Made by a program: the position numbers and the translations under genes | In this document: one piece after another, positions 1-7,984 of the stretch | Layout: every line of letters begins with the position of its first letter | How positions within the stretch are numbered: the first letter of the stretch is position 1 | NCBI GenBank assembly: GCA_002336895.1 | Contig: DDFC01000011.1 | Location: 111,481 to 175,480, forward strand | From: Verrucomicrobiaceae bacterium UBA1938 | Lineage (GTDB): Bacteria; Verrucomicrobiota; Verrucomicrobiia; Verrucomicrobiales; Verrucomicrobiaceae | DNA: 64,000 bases | Reading direction: 5' to 3' | The notes under the pieces: generated by a model | Told to the model about the DNA's origin: nothing | Databases searched by the model: none | The model's input: the letters and a program-made list of their open reading frames with translations, nothing else

Positions 1-328
1 TCATGTCATTCACAGGGATGCCTTCGGTGATGGCCACCACGAGATCGAGGCCAGCATCCACACCTTCGAGGATGGCGTCTGCAGCAAAGGGAGGCGGCAC
101 AAAGATCACGCTCACCGTGGCACCGGTCTCACGGGCTGCTTCGGAGACGGTGTCAAACACCGGCACCTTCTTGCCGCTGTGCTCAAAGACCTGACCACCC
201 TTGCCCGGGGTCACACCCGCCACGAGCTGCGTGCCGTAGTCGATGGATGCCTTGGCATGGCGGGAGCCGAAATCTCCGGTGATGCCTTGAACAAGAATGC
301 GGGTGTCAGTTTCAACAAGAATGGCCAT
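1..328 (-). CDS. sucD: Succinyl-CoA synthetase alpha subunit, N-terminal part (cut by window edge)
   Basis: TCA-cycle enzyme that forms succinate and a nucleoside triphosphate from succinyl-CoA; the alpha subunit carries the CoA-binding Rossmann domain. The visible 109 residues start MAILVETDTRILVQGITG, followed by GSRHAKASIDYGTQLVAGVTPGKGG, the typical SucD N-terminus and CoA-binding glycine-rich segment. The ATG at 326-328 fits the family start exactly. The catalytic histidine region lies outside the window. The next gene left, expected to be the rest of sucD or its partner sucC, cannot be seen. Confidence 0.95.
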   Translation of the reverse strand, partial: MAILVETDTRILVQGITGDFGSRHAKASIDYGTQLVAGVTPGKGGQVFEHSGKKVPVFDTVSEAARETGATVSVIFVPPPFAADAILEGVDAGLDLVVAITEGIPVNDM

Positions 329-418
329 CGGGATGAGTCGGTAAGGGGTTTGGGGGCGTAAAAGCGCCGCATCATAGGAGTGTGCTCCGCTGCGTCAAGG
401 CGGCGAGACGGAATAATC

Positions 419-787
419 TCACAGCAGCAGCCAGAGCTTGGGCAGAAACACCATCAGCCCTACGCCTAGCGCTCCCAGCGCCGCCATCAGCACTGCACCC
501 GCCGCAGCATCCTTCGCACGGCGGATGGCCTCCTCCCTCTCCTTGCTCACGCGGTCCGCCAGCACCTCCAGCGCGGTATTCATGAGCTCCGCCGCCCAGA
601 CCATGCCCGTGGCCAGCATGACGGCGCACCACTCCCAGGCAGCCAGCCGCAGCCACAGCCCCAGCGCCAGCACCAGCACCGTGGCCCCGGCATGAAACTG
701 CAGATTGCGCTGCGTTTTCAGCGCCCACACCACCCCCGCCATCGCAGGTCCAAAACTGCGGAGCACGGAGACGAGCCAGCGATGCAT
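419..787 (-). CDS. dgkA: Diacylglycerol/undecaprenol kinase family protein
   Basis: Small integral membrane kinase (122 aa) of the DgkA family, which phosphorylates diacylglycerol or undecaprenol at the inner membrane for lipid or cell-wall carrier recycling. The family signature is clear: AELMNTALEVLADRV at about residues 65-79, followed by AKDAAAGAVL. There are three hydrophobic segments (about 32-48, 52-68, 95-120), and the length matches the family. It lies 15 nt downstream of the secreted-protein gene at 803-1882 on the same strand, so the two could be co-transcribed. Whether the substrate is diacylglycerol or undecaprenol cannot be told from the sequence. Confidence 0.88.
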   Translation of the reverse strand: MHRWLVSVLRSFGPAMAGVVWALKTQRNLQFHAGATVLVLALGLWLRLAAWEWCAVMLATGMVWAAELMNTALEVLADRVSKEREEAIRRAKDAAAGAVLMAALGALGVGLMVFLPKLWLLL

Positions 788-802
788 GGTGCCAGTTTAG
801 AA

Positions 803-1882
803 CTACTGGGCTCCAGCAGGCTTGTCACCGGGCACTTCAGGCACGCTGCCCGGCTCGGACACCTTCTTCACCAGCATCCGAAACTCCTTCAGCCAGTTGT
901 TAGCGTCTGGATGGCTGGGATACGTCTGAATGACCTTCAGCATGTCCGCCATCGCATTGACGGCGTTGACGTCGTTTTTTACAAGATAGTTGTCTTTCTC
1001 CCACAAAAGGCGAGGCCCGGCATCCTTGCTAAATTCATTAAACTCAGACTCACTCATGAGAGCTTTGCGCATGGTCATTTCGGCACTGATGCGTGCATCC
1101 CATTGGGCGGATAGATCCGTTGGCTTTTCCGCCAAATAATAAGGGAAAATAGCATTCGTGTAAATCCCCTTTACACTCAGAGGCTGATACTCCCACTCTT
1201 CACGTTTGAAGAAATCATCCAAAGAGTAGGCTTTGGCAAAAACCGATTCTTTTACAGACTGCCTCAAGGTGGCAACTGAATCTCCCACGAAGAAATCAGC
1301 TTCAGGCGCTTTGCGATTTCCTTTGCCGTCTTTTTTATCGTTGTCCACCAAGGCACCCGAAGCAGTATGAGAAGCGGTGCCCTGAATGGCAACCGCAGCC
1401 TTGCCAAGGTAAGCTTGCAACGACGTCACAATTGGAGCCAATTTTTTGGGTTCTTCAATATCCTGCGCTTGAATGGAAAGCACCAGATATTCCAACTGCA
1501 CCATCAGGGCGCGCTTATAATCCTCATCCTTCAGGGCAATTTCATGCTTGGTACGCCAGTCTGCGAAATCAGCCTGTTTAAGGTTTTTACGCTCAAATTT
1601 GACCAGCTTGACACAGTCTTGAAAAAGCGCCACCGCCGCTGCAGGACTGGCCATGCCCTCACGAAACTTTGCCATCGCAGCACCAAACACCCCTCCTCTG
1701 CCCTTGCCGATTTGAGTCTCCACCTTCTCCAGCTCTTTGAGAATATGCGAGGTCTGAGCCGGAGTCAGGATCACCTTGAACTCAGGTGCAGGGGTTTCCG
1801 TGACACCGGGAGCAGCGATTTGCGCAGACGCTGAGGTGGCCAGCACCGCGACAGTAAGAGGCAGGAATTGGGTCAATTTCAT
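803..1882 (-). CDS. Secreted protein of unknown function
   Basis: 359 aa. I chose the ATG at 1880-1882 because it gives a clean signal peptide (MKLTQFLPLTVAVLATSASA, cleavage after ASA); an upstream in-frame start adds 21 residues before the signal. The mature protein is rich in helix-forming residues, with a Pro/Ala-rich stretch after cleavage, an EFKVILTPAQTSHILKELE helix and a C-terminal Pro/Gly tail. I do not recognise a family. It is exported by inference. A dgkA-family gene follows on the same strand. Confidence 0.7.
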   Translation of the reverse strand: MKLTQFLPLTVAVLATSASAQIAAPGVTETPAPEFKVILTPAQTSHILKELEKVETQIGKGRGGVFGAAMAKFREGMASPAAAVALFQDCVKLVKFERKNLKQADFADWRTKHEIALKDEDYKRALMVQLEYLVLSIQAQDIEEPKKLAPIVTSLQAYLGKAAVAIQGTASHTASGALVDNDKKDGKGNRKAPEADFFVGDSVATLRQSVKESVFAKAYSLDDFFKREEWEYQPLSVKGIYTNAIFPYYLAEKPTDLSAQWDARISAEMTMRKALMSESEFNEFSKDAGPRLLWEKDNYLVKNDVNAVNAMADMLKVIQTYPSHPDANNWLKEFRMLVKKVSEPGSVPEVPGDKPAGAQ

Positions 1883-2025
1883 GGTTGGTCTAAAAATAAA
1901 CACGTCAAAACGCGATTGGGAGCACGAAAAATCTTTATCTGTCAAAAATCACCCCTCTCAACGAAGCAGCCGCTCACAAACTTGGACTTGGATCACGAAA
2001 GTGATCGTATATTTGTTCATCCGCC

Positions 2026-2349
2026 ATGACACGACTCACTTTCCTCGCCGCTTTCATCTCCTTCTGCACCCTGCCAGCTCTGGCTGGCGATGCGCCCATC
2101 AGCTACATCGCAGAGATGACTGGCATGGTCTGCGCCGGCTGCAAAGACCATGTGACCGCCTCCTTCACCAAGCTCGAAGGCGTGACCAAGGTGCAGATCG
2201 TCCCCGGTGAAAAAGCCGGAACACAAAAGGTCACCGTCACCTCCACCTCCGCCACTCTCACCAAAGAACAGGCCATCGCCACACTCGGCAGTTCCGCCAG
2301 CACCTACATCGTGCATGATTGGAAGAAGACCGATCAGCCCGCCAATTGA
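2026..2349 (+). CDS. Exported heavy-metal-associated (HMA) domain protein
   Basis: 107 aa with a signal peptide (cleavage near PALAG, residues 18-22) and one HMA-like ferredoxin fold. The metal-binding loop GMVCAGC (about residues 33-39) matches the family motif GMxCxxC, with both cysteines that bind Cu(I) or Zn. The HMA alternation of strands and helices continues to about residue 95. Being exported, it is more likely a periplasmic metal binder than a cytoplasmic copper chaperone. It is divergent from the 803-1882 gene, and the 143-nt gap between them should hold both promoters. Confidence 0.75.
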   Translation: MTRLTFLAAFISFCTLPALAGDAPISYIAEMTGMVCAGCKDHVTASFTKLEGVTKVQIVPGEKAGTQKVTVTSTSATLTKEQAIATLGSSASTYIVHDWKKTDQPAN

Positions 2350-2451
2350 GAGGCTGAAACAGAGAAAGTGAAAACAGCAGCCAAAATCGCTTGCGAGTAT
2401 TCCTGACTGCGCCACTATCCGCGCTCTCCGTTTCCCGGAGCAACCAAATTT

Positions 2452-2542
2452 GGACAGGTGTCAGAGTGGTCTAATGAGCACGCCTGGAAAGCGTGTGTAG
2501 CCTAAACAGCTACCGAGGGTTCGAATCCCTCCCTGTCCGCCA
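2452..2542 (+). tRNA. tRNA-Ser (GGA)
   Basis: Class II tRNA with a long variable arm. The acceptor stem GGACAGG pairs with CCTGTCC. The anticodon stem CACGC/GCGTG encloses the loop CTGGAAA, giving anticodon GGA (UCC/UCU codons). The T-arm GGTTCGAATCC is canonical, and CCA is encoded at 2540-2542. The last 23 nt, including CCA and three following bases, recur 93 nt downstream of the first copy (see repeat entry). Confidence 0.95.
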
Positions 2543-2639
2543 TTTCATCGCGAAGCGATGACCTCATTAATACAAGGGATGAGAACCCGGCCCAAAAGGT
2601 TTGAGCCGAAGCTGCGCAGCAGCTGAGACAGGCGAAGCC

Positions 2640-2662
2640 AATCCCTCCCTGTCCGCCATTTC
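2640..2662 (+). repeat. Second copy of the tRNA-Ser 3' end (possible att scar)
   Basis: The 23 nt here are identical to 2524-2546, which cover the 3' T-arm, the acceptor strand, CCA and TTTC after tRNA-Ser. The rest of the tRNA is absent from this copy. A direct repeat of a tRNA 3' end is what tyrosine recombinases leave as attL/attR. The 93-nt interval holds no gene, so any integrated element would have been almost entirely deleted. A local tandem duplication is an alternative. Confidence 0.6.
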
Positions 2663-2753
2663 TTCCTCGGCTTGAGGAGACAAGAAATATCAAAGCCGAG
2701 TCACTTGAATGACTTACTGGCTGAAGCGATGATCTCCGCTTTGTAATTTAACG

Positions 2754-2993
2754 ATGAATCGCCCTGAAAAAATATAGCTTGGGATCATCATCTCAGGCAT
2801 TGCCTCTTTCGTGATTATCGGCAGCCAAGTCCTTTACGGCTATGCGGCGATCCTCTCCTGGGCGTTCGTGAGCAACATTCTTGCCCTGTGTTTAAAATGC
2901 AAAGCATGCGGCGAAAGCCTGATCACCACCAAGCACGGGTATTGCAAGTCATGGCGATGGGGACGATGCGACCACTGCGGCAAGGTGCAGTGA
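2754..2993 (+). pseudogene. Small membrane/zinc-ribbon-like ORF interrupted by an in-frame TAG
   Basis: From the ATG at 2754 the frame reads MNRPEKI, then TAG at 2775-2777, then runs open to 2993. The open part has a hydrophobic segment (LGIIISGIASFVIIGSQVLYG) followed by two Cys pairs (CLKCKACGES, CDHCGK). A GTG at 2811 could start a shorter 60-aa protein. The hydrophobic segment and four-cysteine tail look like a real small protein broken by one nonsense codon, but chance cannot be excluded. Confidence 0.3.
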
Positions 2994-3295
2994 AGTGACC
3001 GTCACCACGAGGGAATCTTGCCCCTGGGCTTGCAATCCCAAAACAGCGCCCAGCCTTTGCAGCCAGCCCCAATGCCGCCTCGTGTGGCCGGCTGAGCCCC
3101 GCCCCCATCACGGAAGTTCAAATTCTGAACACCCACCGCCTCATTGCCATTTTTAGACAAAAATTAGGCACAGCAATTGCGTTACCCCGCCTAGATAAGG
3201 CTTGCTTTATCTATCGCACACCTACATACACTATTTAAATATATGGGAAACGTGAACCATTTTCACCATACTCAACCTACACCAAACACCCAACA
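2994..3295. promoter_or_regulatory. Non-coding gap with AT-rich leader and a 7-bp inverted repeat
   Basis: No gene seen. The right half turns AT-rich ahead of the gene at 3296 and carries TAGATAA (3192-3198) and TTATCTA (3207-3213) as a perfect inverted repeat with an 8-nt loop. This could be an operator or a weak hairpin; no clear -35/-10 pair stands out. Confidence 0.3.
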
Positions 3296-3829
3296 ATGAT
3301 CCGTTTTGCCATTCTGACGTTGTTTGCCACCACCGCATCGCTCAAGGCCATCGAAACCAAAGGTGGCAGGCCTAACCTTCTGGAAAATGCCAGCTTCATG
3401 AATGCCATGTCCTCTTGGAATGTGACGTCTCATGAAAACCTCGGCAAAGTGGCGCTGGACAAAGAGATCAAGCGCGGAGACACCCCCAGCCTGCGCATCA
3501 CAAACCCGGGCGCGAGTGACACCTTCTGCAAGCAGAGCGTCAAAGTAAAGCCTGGCATGCGCTATCGGTTCTCAGGCTACATCAAAACCAAGGACGTCGT
3601 GGTCAAAGGCGGCCAGGCTGCCAACCTCTCTCTGGACGGCGGTTATGAGCGCTCCCCATCGCTGGACGGCTCCGAATCTTGGAAGAAAGTGGAGTTTGAA
3701 TTTGATTCAGGCCCTTCGGACACCGTTCAAGTGGGCTGCAGACTCGGTGGTTGGTTCAGTTTGACCACCGGCACCGCCTGGTTTGATGATCTCAAGCTGA
3801 TCGAAGTGGGCAAAAGCAGAAAGAACTGA
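3296..3829 (+). CDS. Secreted carbohydrate-binding-module-like protein
   Basis: 177 aa with an N-terminal signal peptide (hydrophobic residues 2-18). The mature part resembles the jelly-roll CBM4/9-type modules found in verrucomicrobial and planctomycete glycan proteins: an NLLENASFMNAMSSWN start (asparagine/glycine-rich first strand plus a conserved Trp), a central KPGMRYRFSGYIKT strand and a terminal TAWFDDLKLIEV strand, the usual last strand of these folds. No enzyme domain is attached. It is probably an exported binding protein; the ligand is unknown and the assignment rests on motif order only. Confidence 0.6.
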   Translation: MIRFAILTLFATTASLKAIETKGGRPNLLENASFMNAMSSWNVTSHENLGKVALDKEIKRGDTPSLRITNPGASDTFCKQSVKVKPGMRYRFSGYIKTKDVVVKGGQAANLSLDGGYERSPSLDGSESWKKVEFEFDSGPSDTVQVGCRLGGWFSLTTGTAWFDDLKLIEVGKSRKN

Positions 3830-3877
3830 CTTTCCGCTCATGCCCTCGGCATTCTGGGAGACTTATCACTTCAGCCC

Positions 3878-4435
3878 TCAGATCATCCCCAGCTTCATCT
3901 TCCCTTCGATGCTGATCATGCCCTGATTCCAGGCAGGATCCCACACCAGCTCCACAGCGGCGTCGTCCATGTCTTCGATGGTCATGATGCGGCTCTGCGC
4001 GTCGGCGGCGATGGTGGGGCCCATGCCGCAGCCTGGGGCGGTGAGGGTCATCTTCACCACGGCCTTGTTCTTGCCTTCCGCATCAGTCTCCACCTTGCAG
4101 TCATACACCAGACCGAGATCCACGATGTTCACTGGGATTTCGGGGTCATAGACGTTTTTGAGCTGGTTCCACACCTGGCCTTCGAGATCGCTGATGTCTC
4201 CGGGGATGTTGGAGGAGCTGCTGTCCTGCTCCTTCTTGCCGGCTTCAGGATCGATGCCGAGGGCATCTGCATCCACCGCCTGGATGCGAGCCAGACCAAA
4301 GTCCGTGGCCACCGTGTAGGTGCCGCCCAGAGACTGGGTGATGATGACCTTCAGTCCGATGGGCAGCTTGATCAGATCGCCGCTGGGAATCTGGATGGCA
4401 TCAACTTCGCGTTTGAGTTCAATGGAGGAGTGCAT
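3878..4435 (-). CDS. sufT: SufT-type Fe-S cluster assembly protein (DUF59/MIP18 domain)
   Basis: 185 aa. The C-terminal DUF59/MIP18 domain is clear: WNQLKNVYDPEIPVNIVDLGLVYD (read in two parts, about residues 89-112), then TLTAPGCGMGPTIA with the conserved Cys, and a final VWDPAW motif. The N-terminal ~80 residues match the longer SufT architecture. These proteins aid maturation of Fe-S proteins. The start at 4435 was chosen because upstream sequence in this frame is only antisense-like translation of the neighbour. Third gene of a minus-strand set with a rhodanese-like protein and a NifU-like scaffold. Confidence 0.85.
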   Translation of the reverse strand: MHSSIELKREVDAIQIPSGDLIKLPIGLKVIITQSLGGTYTVATDFGLARIQAVDADALGIDPEAGKKEQDSSSSNIPGDISDLEGQVWNQLKNVYDPEIPVNIVDLGLVYDCKVETDAEGKNKAVVKMTLTAPGCGMGPTIAADAQSRIMTIEDMDDAAVELVWDPAWNQGMISIEGKMKLGMI

Positions 4436-4476
4436 GTGTGAAAAAATGTCGAATGAGTGAATGATGAAGAACCAGC

Positions 4477-4959
4477 CTAGCTGGTGAGCACGATCTTGAT
4501 CTTGCCCTGTGTTTTGCCTGCGGCGCTGAGCGCGTCCGCCAGCGTGCCGGACTGATCCGCCACCACGGGTGTGGCGGCTGCGGGCGCAGCTTTCTGCTCG
4601 GCCTCCAGCGCGGCGCGCAGGGCGCCTTCCACCATCTGGCCGCAGTGGATCTTCATGGGCGGCAGCGGGCCGAGCGGCTTGCTCAGCTCCTCGGCGGAGA
4701 GAGTCAGCGCCTCCTCCTTCGTCTTCCCACGGATGAGCTGCGTGGCGATGCTGGCCACGGCGATGGCCGTCTGGCAGCCAAAGCTCTGAAAGCTGGCCTT
4801 GTCGATCACCTTCTGCCCGTCCTTGTCCTTGTACTTGATCCACATGCGCACCATGTCGCCGCAGTCCGGGCTGCCCACCGTGCCCACGGCATCGGCATCG
4901 GGCATCTCTCCCAGGTTCTGGGTGTCTGTCAGGGCTTGCTGGAGTGCGGCTTCGTCCAT
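4477..4959 (-). CDS. NifU/IscU-like Fe-S cluster scaffold
   Basis: 160 aa. The three cysteines expected of the IscU/NifU N-terminal scaffold are present in order: GSPDCGDMV (~residue 33), SFGCQTAIA (~62) and KIHCGQMVEGAL (~106), with the expected spacing and flanking residues. A ~45-residue alanine-rich tail follows, longer than in plain IscU. The scaffold builds [2Fe-2S]/[4Fe-4S] clusters from cysteine-desulfurase sulfur. It sits between the rhodanese-like gene (9 nt upstream) and sufT (41 nt downstream), so it is probably one operon. No desulfurase gene is visible nearby. Confidence 0.85.
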   Translation of the reverse strand: MDEAALQQALTDTQNLGEMPDADAVGTVGSPDCGDMVRMWIKYKDKDGQKVIDKASFQSFGCQTAIAVASIATQLIRGKTKEEALTLSAEELSKPLGPLPPMKIHCGQMVEGALRAALEAEQKAAPAAATPVVADQSGTLADALSAAGKTQGKIKIVLTS

Positions 4960-4968
4960 GGGGATAAA

Positions 4969-5532
4969 TCAGTCTTCGATTTCGATACGATAACGCGGCA
5001 GGCTTGGATCAATCTCACAGCTGTAGGCATCAATGCCACCCGTGAGACACTTCGTTTCCGAAAAGCCATGACCGATGAAATAGGCCGCCGCATCCAGCGA
5101 GCGTGAGCCCGTGTGATCGTAAAGCACATACGTCTGCGCCTTGTCCCCGTTGGTAAAGAGATCCTGCACCAGCTCCTGGGTCAGCAGGCGCGCGCCGGGC
5201 AGCTTCACCGCTTCGTGCTCCTCACGGGTGCGCACGTCCAGCAGCACCAGCCCCGGCTTGGTGCGCAGCAGCGTCACCAGATCATGTGGGGAGACCTGCA
5301 GCGAGGAGTCGCTCTGGTGGCTCTCCTGAATGTGCGCCACCGCCTCCGCCACCGGGATGTTTTCATTCCGCTCACACACCTGCGCCAGCGTCTCCCCCGG
5401 CTGAAAGCCGCAGCTCCGGCAGCCCCCGATGTGGTAGCGCGCAAACAAAGCCCGCTGCGCCCCAGGGTAGGCCTGGAGCACCTGGCTCATGGTCATGTCG
5501 CCAGTCAGCGGCGGAAGTTCAGCAGTGGGCAT
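4969..5532 (-). CDS. DUF1858-like plus rhodanese-like protein lacking the catalytic cysteine
   Basis: 187 aa from the ATG at 5530-5532 (PTAELPPLTG start). The N-terminal part carries GGCRSCGFQPGETL, a CxxC-containing DUF1858-like segment. A rhodanese fold follows: VLLDVRTREEHEAVKLPGA is the standard CH2-type motif, and LTGGIDAYS closes the domain. At the active-site loop, where rhodaneses have C(x)4RS, the sequence is YDHTGSRS: aspartate replaces the sulfur-carrying cysteine. So the domain is probably not a sulfurtransferase. First gene of the Fe-S assembly set; a docking or regulatory role is inferred. Confidence 0.75.
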   Translation of the reverse strand: MPTAELPPLTGDMTMSQVLQAYPGAQRALFARYHIGGCRSCGFQPGETLAQVCERNENIPVAEAVAHIQESHQSDSSLQVSPHDLVTLLRTKPGLVLLDVRTREEHEAVKLPGARLLTQELVQDLFTNGDKAQTYVLYDHTGSRSLDAAAYFIGHGFSETKCLTGGIDAYSCEIDPSLPRYRIEIED

Positions 5533-5747
5533 GGTGGGGAAAAAACGAGAGGGATGGATGCCATAATGGTAAAAGCAGCCAATGCAAGCGGCACGGGGCG
5601 GCCAAAGCTCATGCTGGATCAAGAGGCGAGCCTCGCCCGCCACCTCATTTCGTCATTGATTCACACCGCCCCCTAAGGGTTCCCTGCTGTCGTCGGTCTC
5701 GATTCTCTCGGCTCGACATTCCGCATTCTGCGTTCACTTTACACCCC

Positions 5748-6623
5748 ATGTCTCCCGAAAACGAGCCACGCATTCCGGTCCTGCCCACGCTGATGACGGC
5801 GGGAAACATTCTCTGCGGTTTCGTAGCCATCCTGCAGATCTTTGACGGACGGCATCTGGCCATGAACCAGCACTACCACTACGCCATCGTTTTCATCCTG
5901 CTGGCCTGCCTCTTTGACGCACTGGACGGCCGCGTGGCGCGCATGGGCGGCACCGAGAGCCCCTTTGGCCGTGAGCTCGACTCCCTGGCAGACATCGTCT
6001 CCTTCGGCGTGGCCCCTGCCCTGCTCGTCCATGACATCGTGCTCAAGGAGATCGACACCCCCAAGGGCCTCGGCTGGCTCATCTCCTGCGTCTATCTCGT
6101 CTGCGGCGCCATGCGTCTGGCGCGGTTCAACTGCCTCGCCGCCGCCGACATCAAATGCAGCATGAAAGGCTTCCGCGGCTGCCCCATCCCCGCCGCCGCC
6201 GGCGTCATCTCCTCCCTCACGCTCCTCATCATCTGGCTGGACAGCAACGAGCGCGAGATCGGCAACTGGAAGTACGCCCTCGCCGGACTCATGGTGCTCC
6301 TCTCCTACCTCATGGTCAGCAATCTGGAATACCCCAGCTTCAAGGCCGTGAACTGGCGCACCAAGCGCTCCTTCCACTGGGTGCTCGTCTCCATCTTTGT
6401 CATTGTCTTCACCGTCATGAACTGGCACTGGATGCCCGCCGTGCTCTTCGTCAGCTACCTCCTCTACGGACTGGCACGCCCCTGGGTCTCGCGCAAATGG
6501 CGCCAGGAAATCGAAATCGATGCCGAGACCGTGGAGCTCGACCCCACCGCCGAAACTCTGGCGCTCAATGGCAGCTCAGAGCCCCTGCCGCACCAGGATG
6601 GCGACATCACTGCGCATATTTGA
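5748..6623 (+). CDS. pssA: CDP-diacylglycerol-serine O-phosphatidyltransferase
   Basis: 291 aa integral membrane enzyme making phosphatidylserine from CDP-diacylglycerol and serine. The CDP-alcohol phosphotransferase motif D(x2)DG(x2)AR(x8)G(x3)D(x3)D is complete: FDALDGRVAR, then FGRELDSLAD (about residues 53-80). Several hydrophobic segments follow. Typical PssA features are TLMTAGNILCGF near the N-terminus and RLARFNCLA in the middle. The start at 5748 precedes this conserved N-terminus. A ~35-residue acidic C-terminal tail extends beyond the last membrane segment. Confidence 0.93.
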   Translation: MSPENEPRIPVLPTLMTAGNILCGFVAILQIFDGRHLAMNQHYHYAIVFILLACLFDALDGRVARMGGTESPFGRELDSLADIVSFGVAPALLVHDIVLKEIDTPKGLGWLISCVYLVCGAMRLARFNCLAAADIKCSMKGFRGCPIPAAAGVISSLTLLIIWLDSNEREIGNWKYALAGLMVLLSYLMVSNLEYPSFKAVNWRTKRSFHWVLVSIFVIVFTVMNWHWMPAVLFVSYLLYGLARPWVSRKWRQEIEIDAETVELDPTAETLALNGSSEPLPHQDGDITAHI

Positions 6624-6677
6624 ACATTTTCGCTTCACGCAGCGCAGGGTTTGTGTCATTGAGGACTACCAATCCCG

Positions 6678-7901
6678 ATGGCAGATTTTTATCAGCACGC
6701 GCGCGTGCCCACACTCCACCACCTCGCCCACGCAGACAGCTCTGCACGGGAGGCTGAGATGCTGGACTGGGCGCGGGACAAGCCCGTGGCGCTGATGCTG
6801 CCCGCCCTCTATGCCGAGTGCGAGCGCCCTGCCCTGCCCCGCATCCTGGAGGAGGTCTCCCAGGCCGGACACATCTCCGAGGTGGTGCTGAGCATGAACG
6901 GCATGAACGCCGCCGAGCATGAGCGCGCGCTCATGATGCTGCGCATGCACCTGCGTGGCAAGACCACCCACGTCCTCTGGAATGACGGCCCCAAGCTCTC
7001 CCAGGTGTACCAGAGCATGGATCAGGCCGGGCTGGCCGGACCGCATGCCGGCAAGGGGTCGAATATCTGGATGGGTGCCGCCTACCTCCACGCTCGCGGG
7101 TTCAAAGGCATCATCGTCAGTCATGATACGGACATCATGAACTACAGCCGGGACATCCTCTGGCGGCTCTGCTACCCGCTGCTGCACCCGCGCATGAGCT
7201 ACCGCTTTGCCAAAGGCTACTACAGCCGCGTCTCAGACCGCCTCTACGGCCGCGTCACACGCCTGCTCATCTTCCCGCTCGTCCAGGCCTGCCGGGACGT
7301 GCTCGGCACCAAGCCCCTCCTCGAGCACCTGGACAGCTTCCGCTACCCGCTCTCCGGCGAGTTTGCCGCAGACATGTGGGCCCTGGAGCGCTTCTGCCTG
7401 CCGGGCGGCTGGGGGCTTGAGATCGCCATCCTGTGCGAGGCCTTCCGCCACCTCCCCGGAGACCAGCAGTGCCAGGTGGACCTCGGCTTCCACTTTGAGC
7501 ACCGCCACCGCAGCCTGGCACACGACCAGATCGGCATCAACGAACCCGGCCTCATCACCGCCGCCGCAGACGTGGCGCGCTGCCTCGTTTATCAGGTGCT
7601 GCGCGAGGCCGAACCCCGCTCCGCTGAAGGCCTCCTGCGCCACATCATCGAGCGCTACCGCCCCCGCGCCGCCGAGTGGCTGCAGCGCTACGAGCACGTG
7701 GCCCTGCTCAATGGCCTCAACCACGACCTGGCGGAGGAAAGCGCCGCCGTGGCCGCCTTTGCCCAGGCCCTGGACCGCCTCGTGCAGAGCGTGGGAAAAA
7801 ATTCCCTCCACGTCCCCGCCATGCGGGACACCCCTGCGCGCACTCTGGCCAAGATCCCCGGTCTCGCAGAGGCCATCGTCGCCAGCGCCACCGCTGTCTG
7901 A
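6678..7901 (+). CDS. Glucosyl-3-phosphoglycerate synthase-like glycosyltransferase
   Basis: 407 aa retaining GT-A glycosyltransferase resembling GpgS (GT81), which makes glucosyl-3-phosphoglycerate from NDP-glucose and 3-phosphoglycerate, the precursor of glucosylglycerate. Family motifs in order: GKGSNIWMGA (~131-140), SHDTDI (the metal-binding DxD-like site, ~156-161), YPLSGEFAAD (~225-234), GWGLEIAIL (~246-254) and QVDLGFHFEHRHRSL (~270-284). It starts 54 nt after pssA on the same strand. A related mannosyl-3-phosphoglycerate synthase is possible. No phosphatase partner lies next to it, although these genes are often paired. Confidence 0.72.
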   Translation: MADFYQHARVPTLHHLAHADSSAREAEMLDWARDKPVALMLPALYAECERPALPRILEEVSQAGHISEVVLSMNGMNAAEHERALMMLRMHLRGKTTHVLWNDGPKLSQVYQSMDQAGLAGPHAGKGSNIWMGAAYLHARGFKGIIVSHDTDIMNYSRDILWRLCYPLLHPRMSYRFAKGYYSRVSDRLYGRVTRLLIFPLVQACRDVLGTKPLLEHLDSFRYPLSGEFAADMWALERFCLPGGWGLEIAILCEAFRHLPGDQQCQVDLGFHFEHRHRSLAHDQIGINEPGLITAAADVARCLVYQVLREAEPRSAEGLLRHIIERYRPRAAEWLQRYEHVALLNGLNHDLAEESAAVAAFAQALDRLVQSVGKNSLHVPAMRDTPARTLAKIPGLAEAIVASATAV

Positions 7902-7984
7902 CAAGACTGCCGCCATCAGGCTTGCTTGGTCGTAAAGTTCTGATTATAAACAAGGTCGCCAATAAATATTTGGCCACCCCTTGC

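Noticed and set aside
4436..4843. N-terminal extension of SufT reading into the scaffold gene
   Set aside because: The extra 136 residues are off-frame translation of the NifU-like gene; the ATG at 4435 gives the family-length protein.
5739..6428. 229-aa frame antisense to pssA
   Set aside because: Low-complexity antisense of a certain gene.
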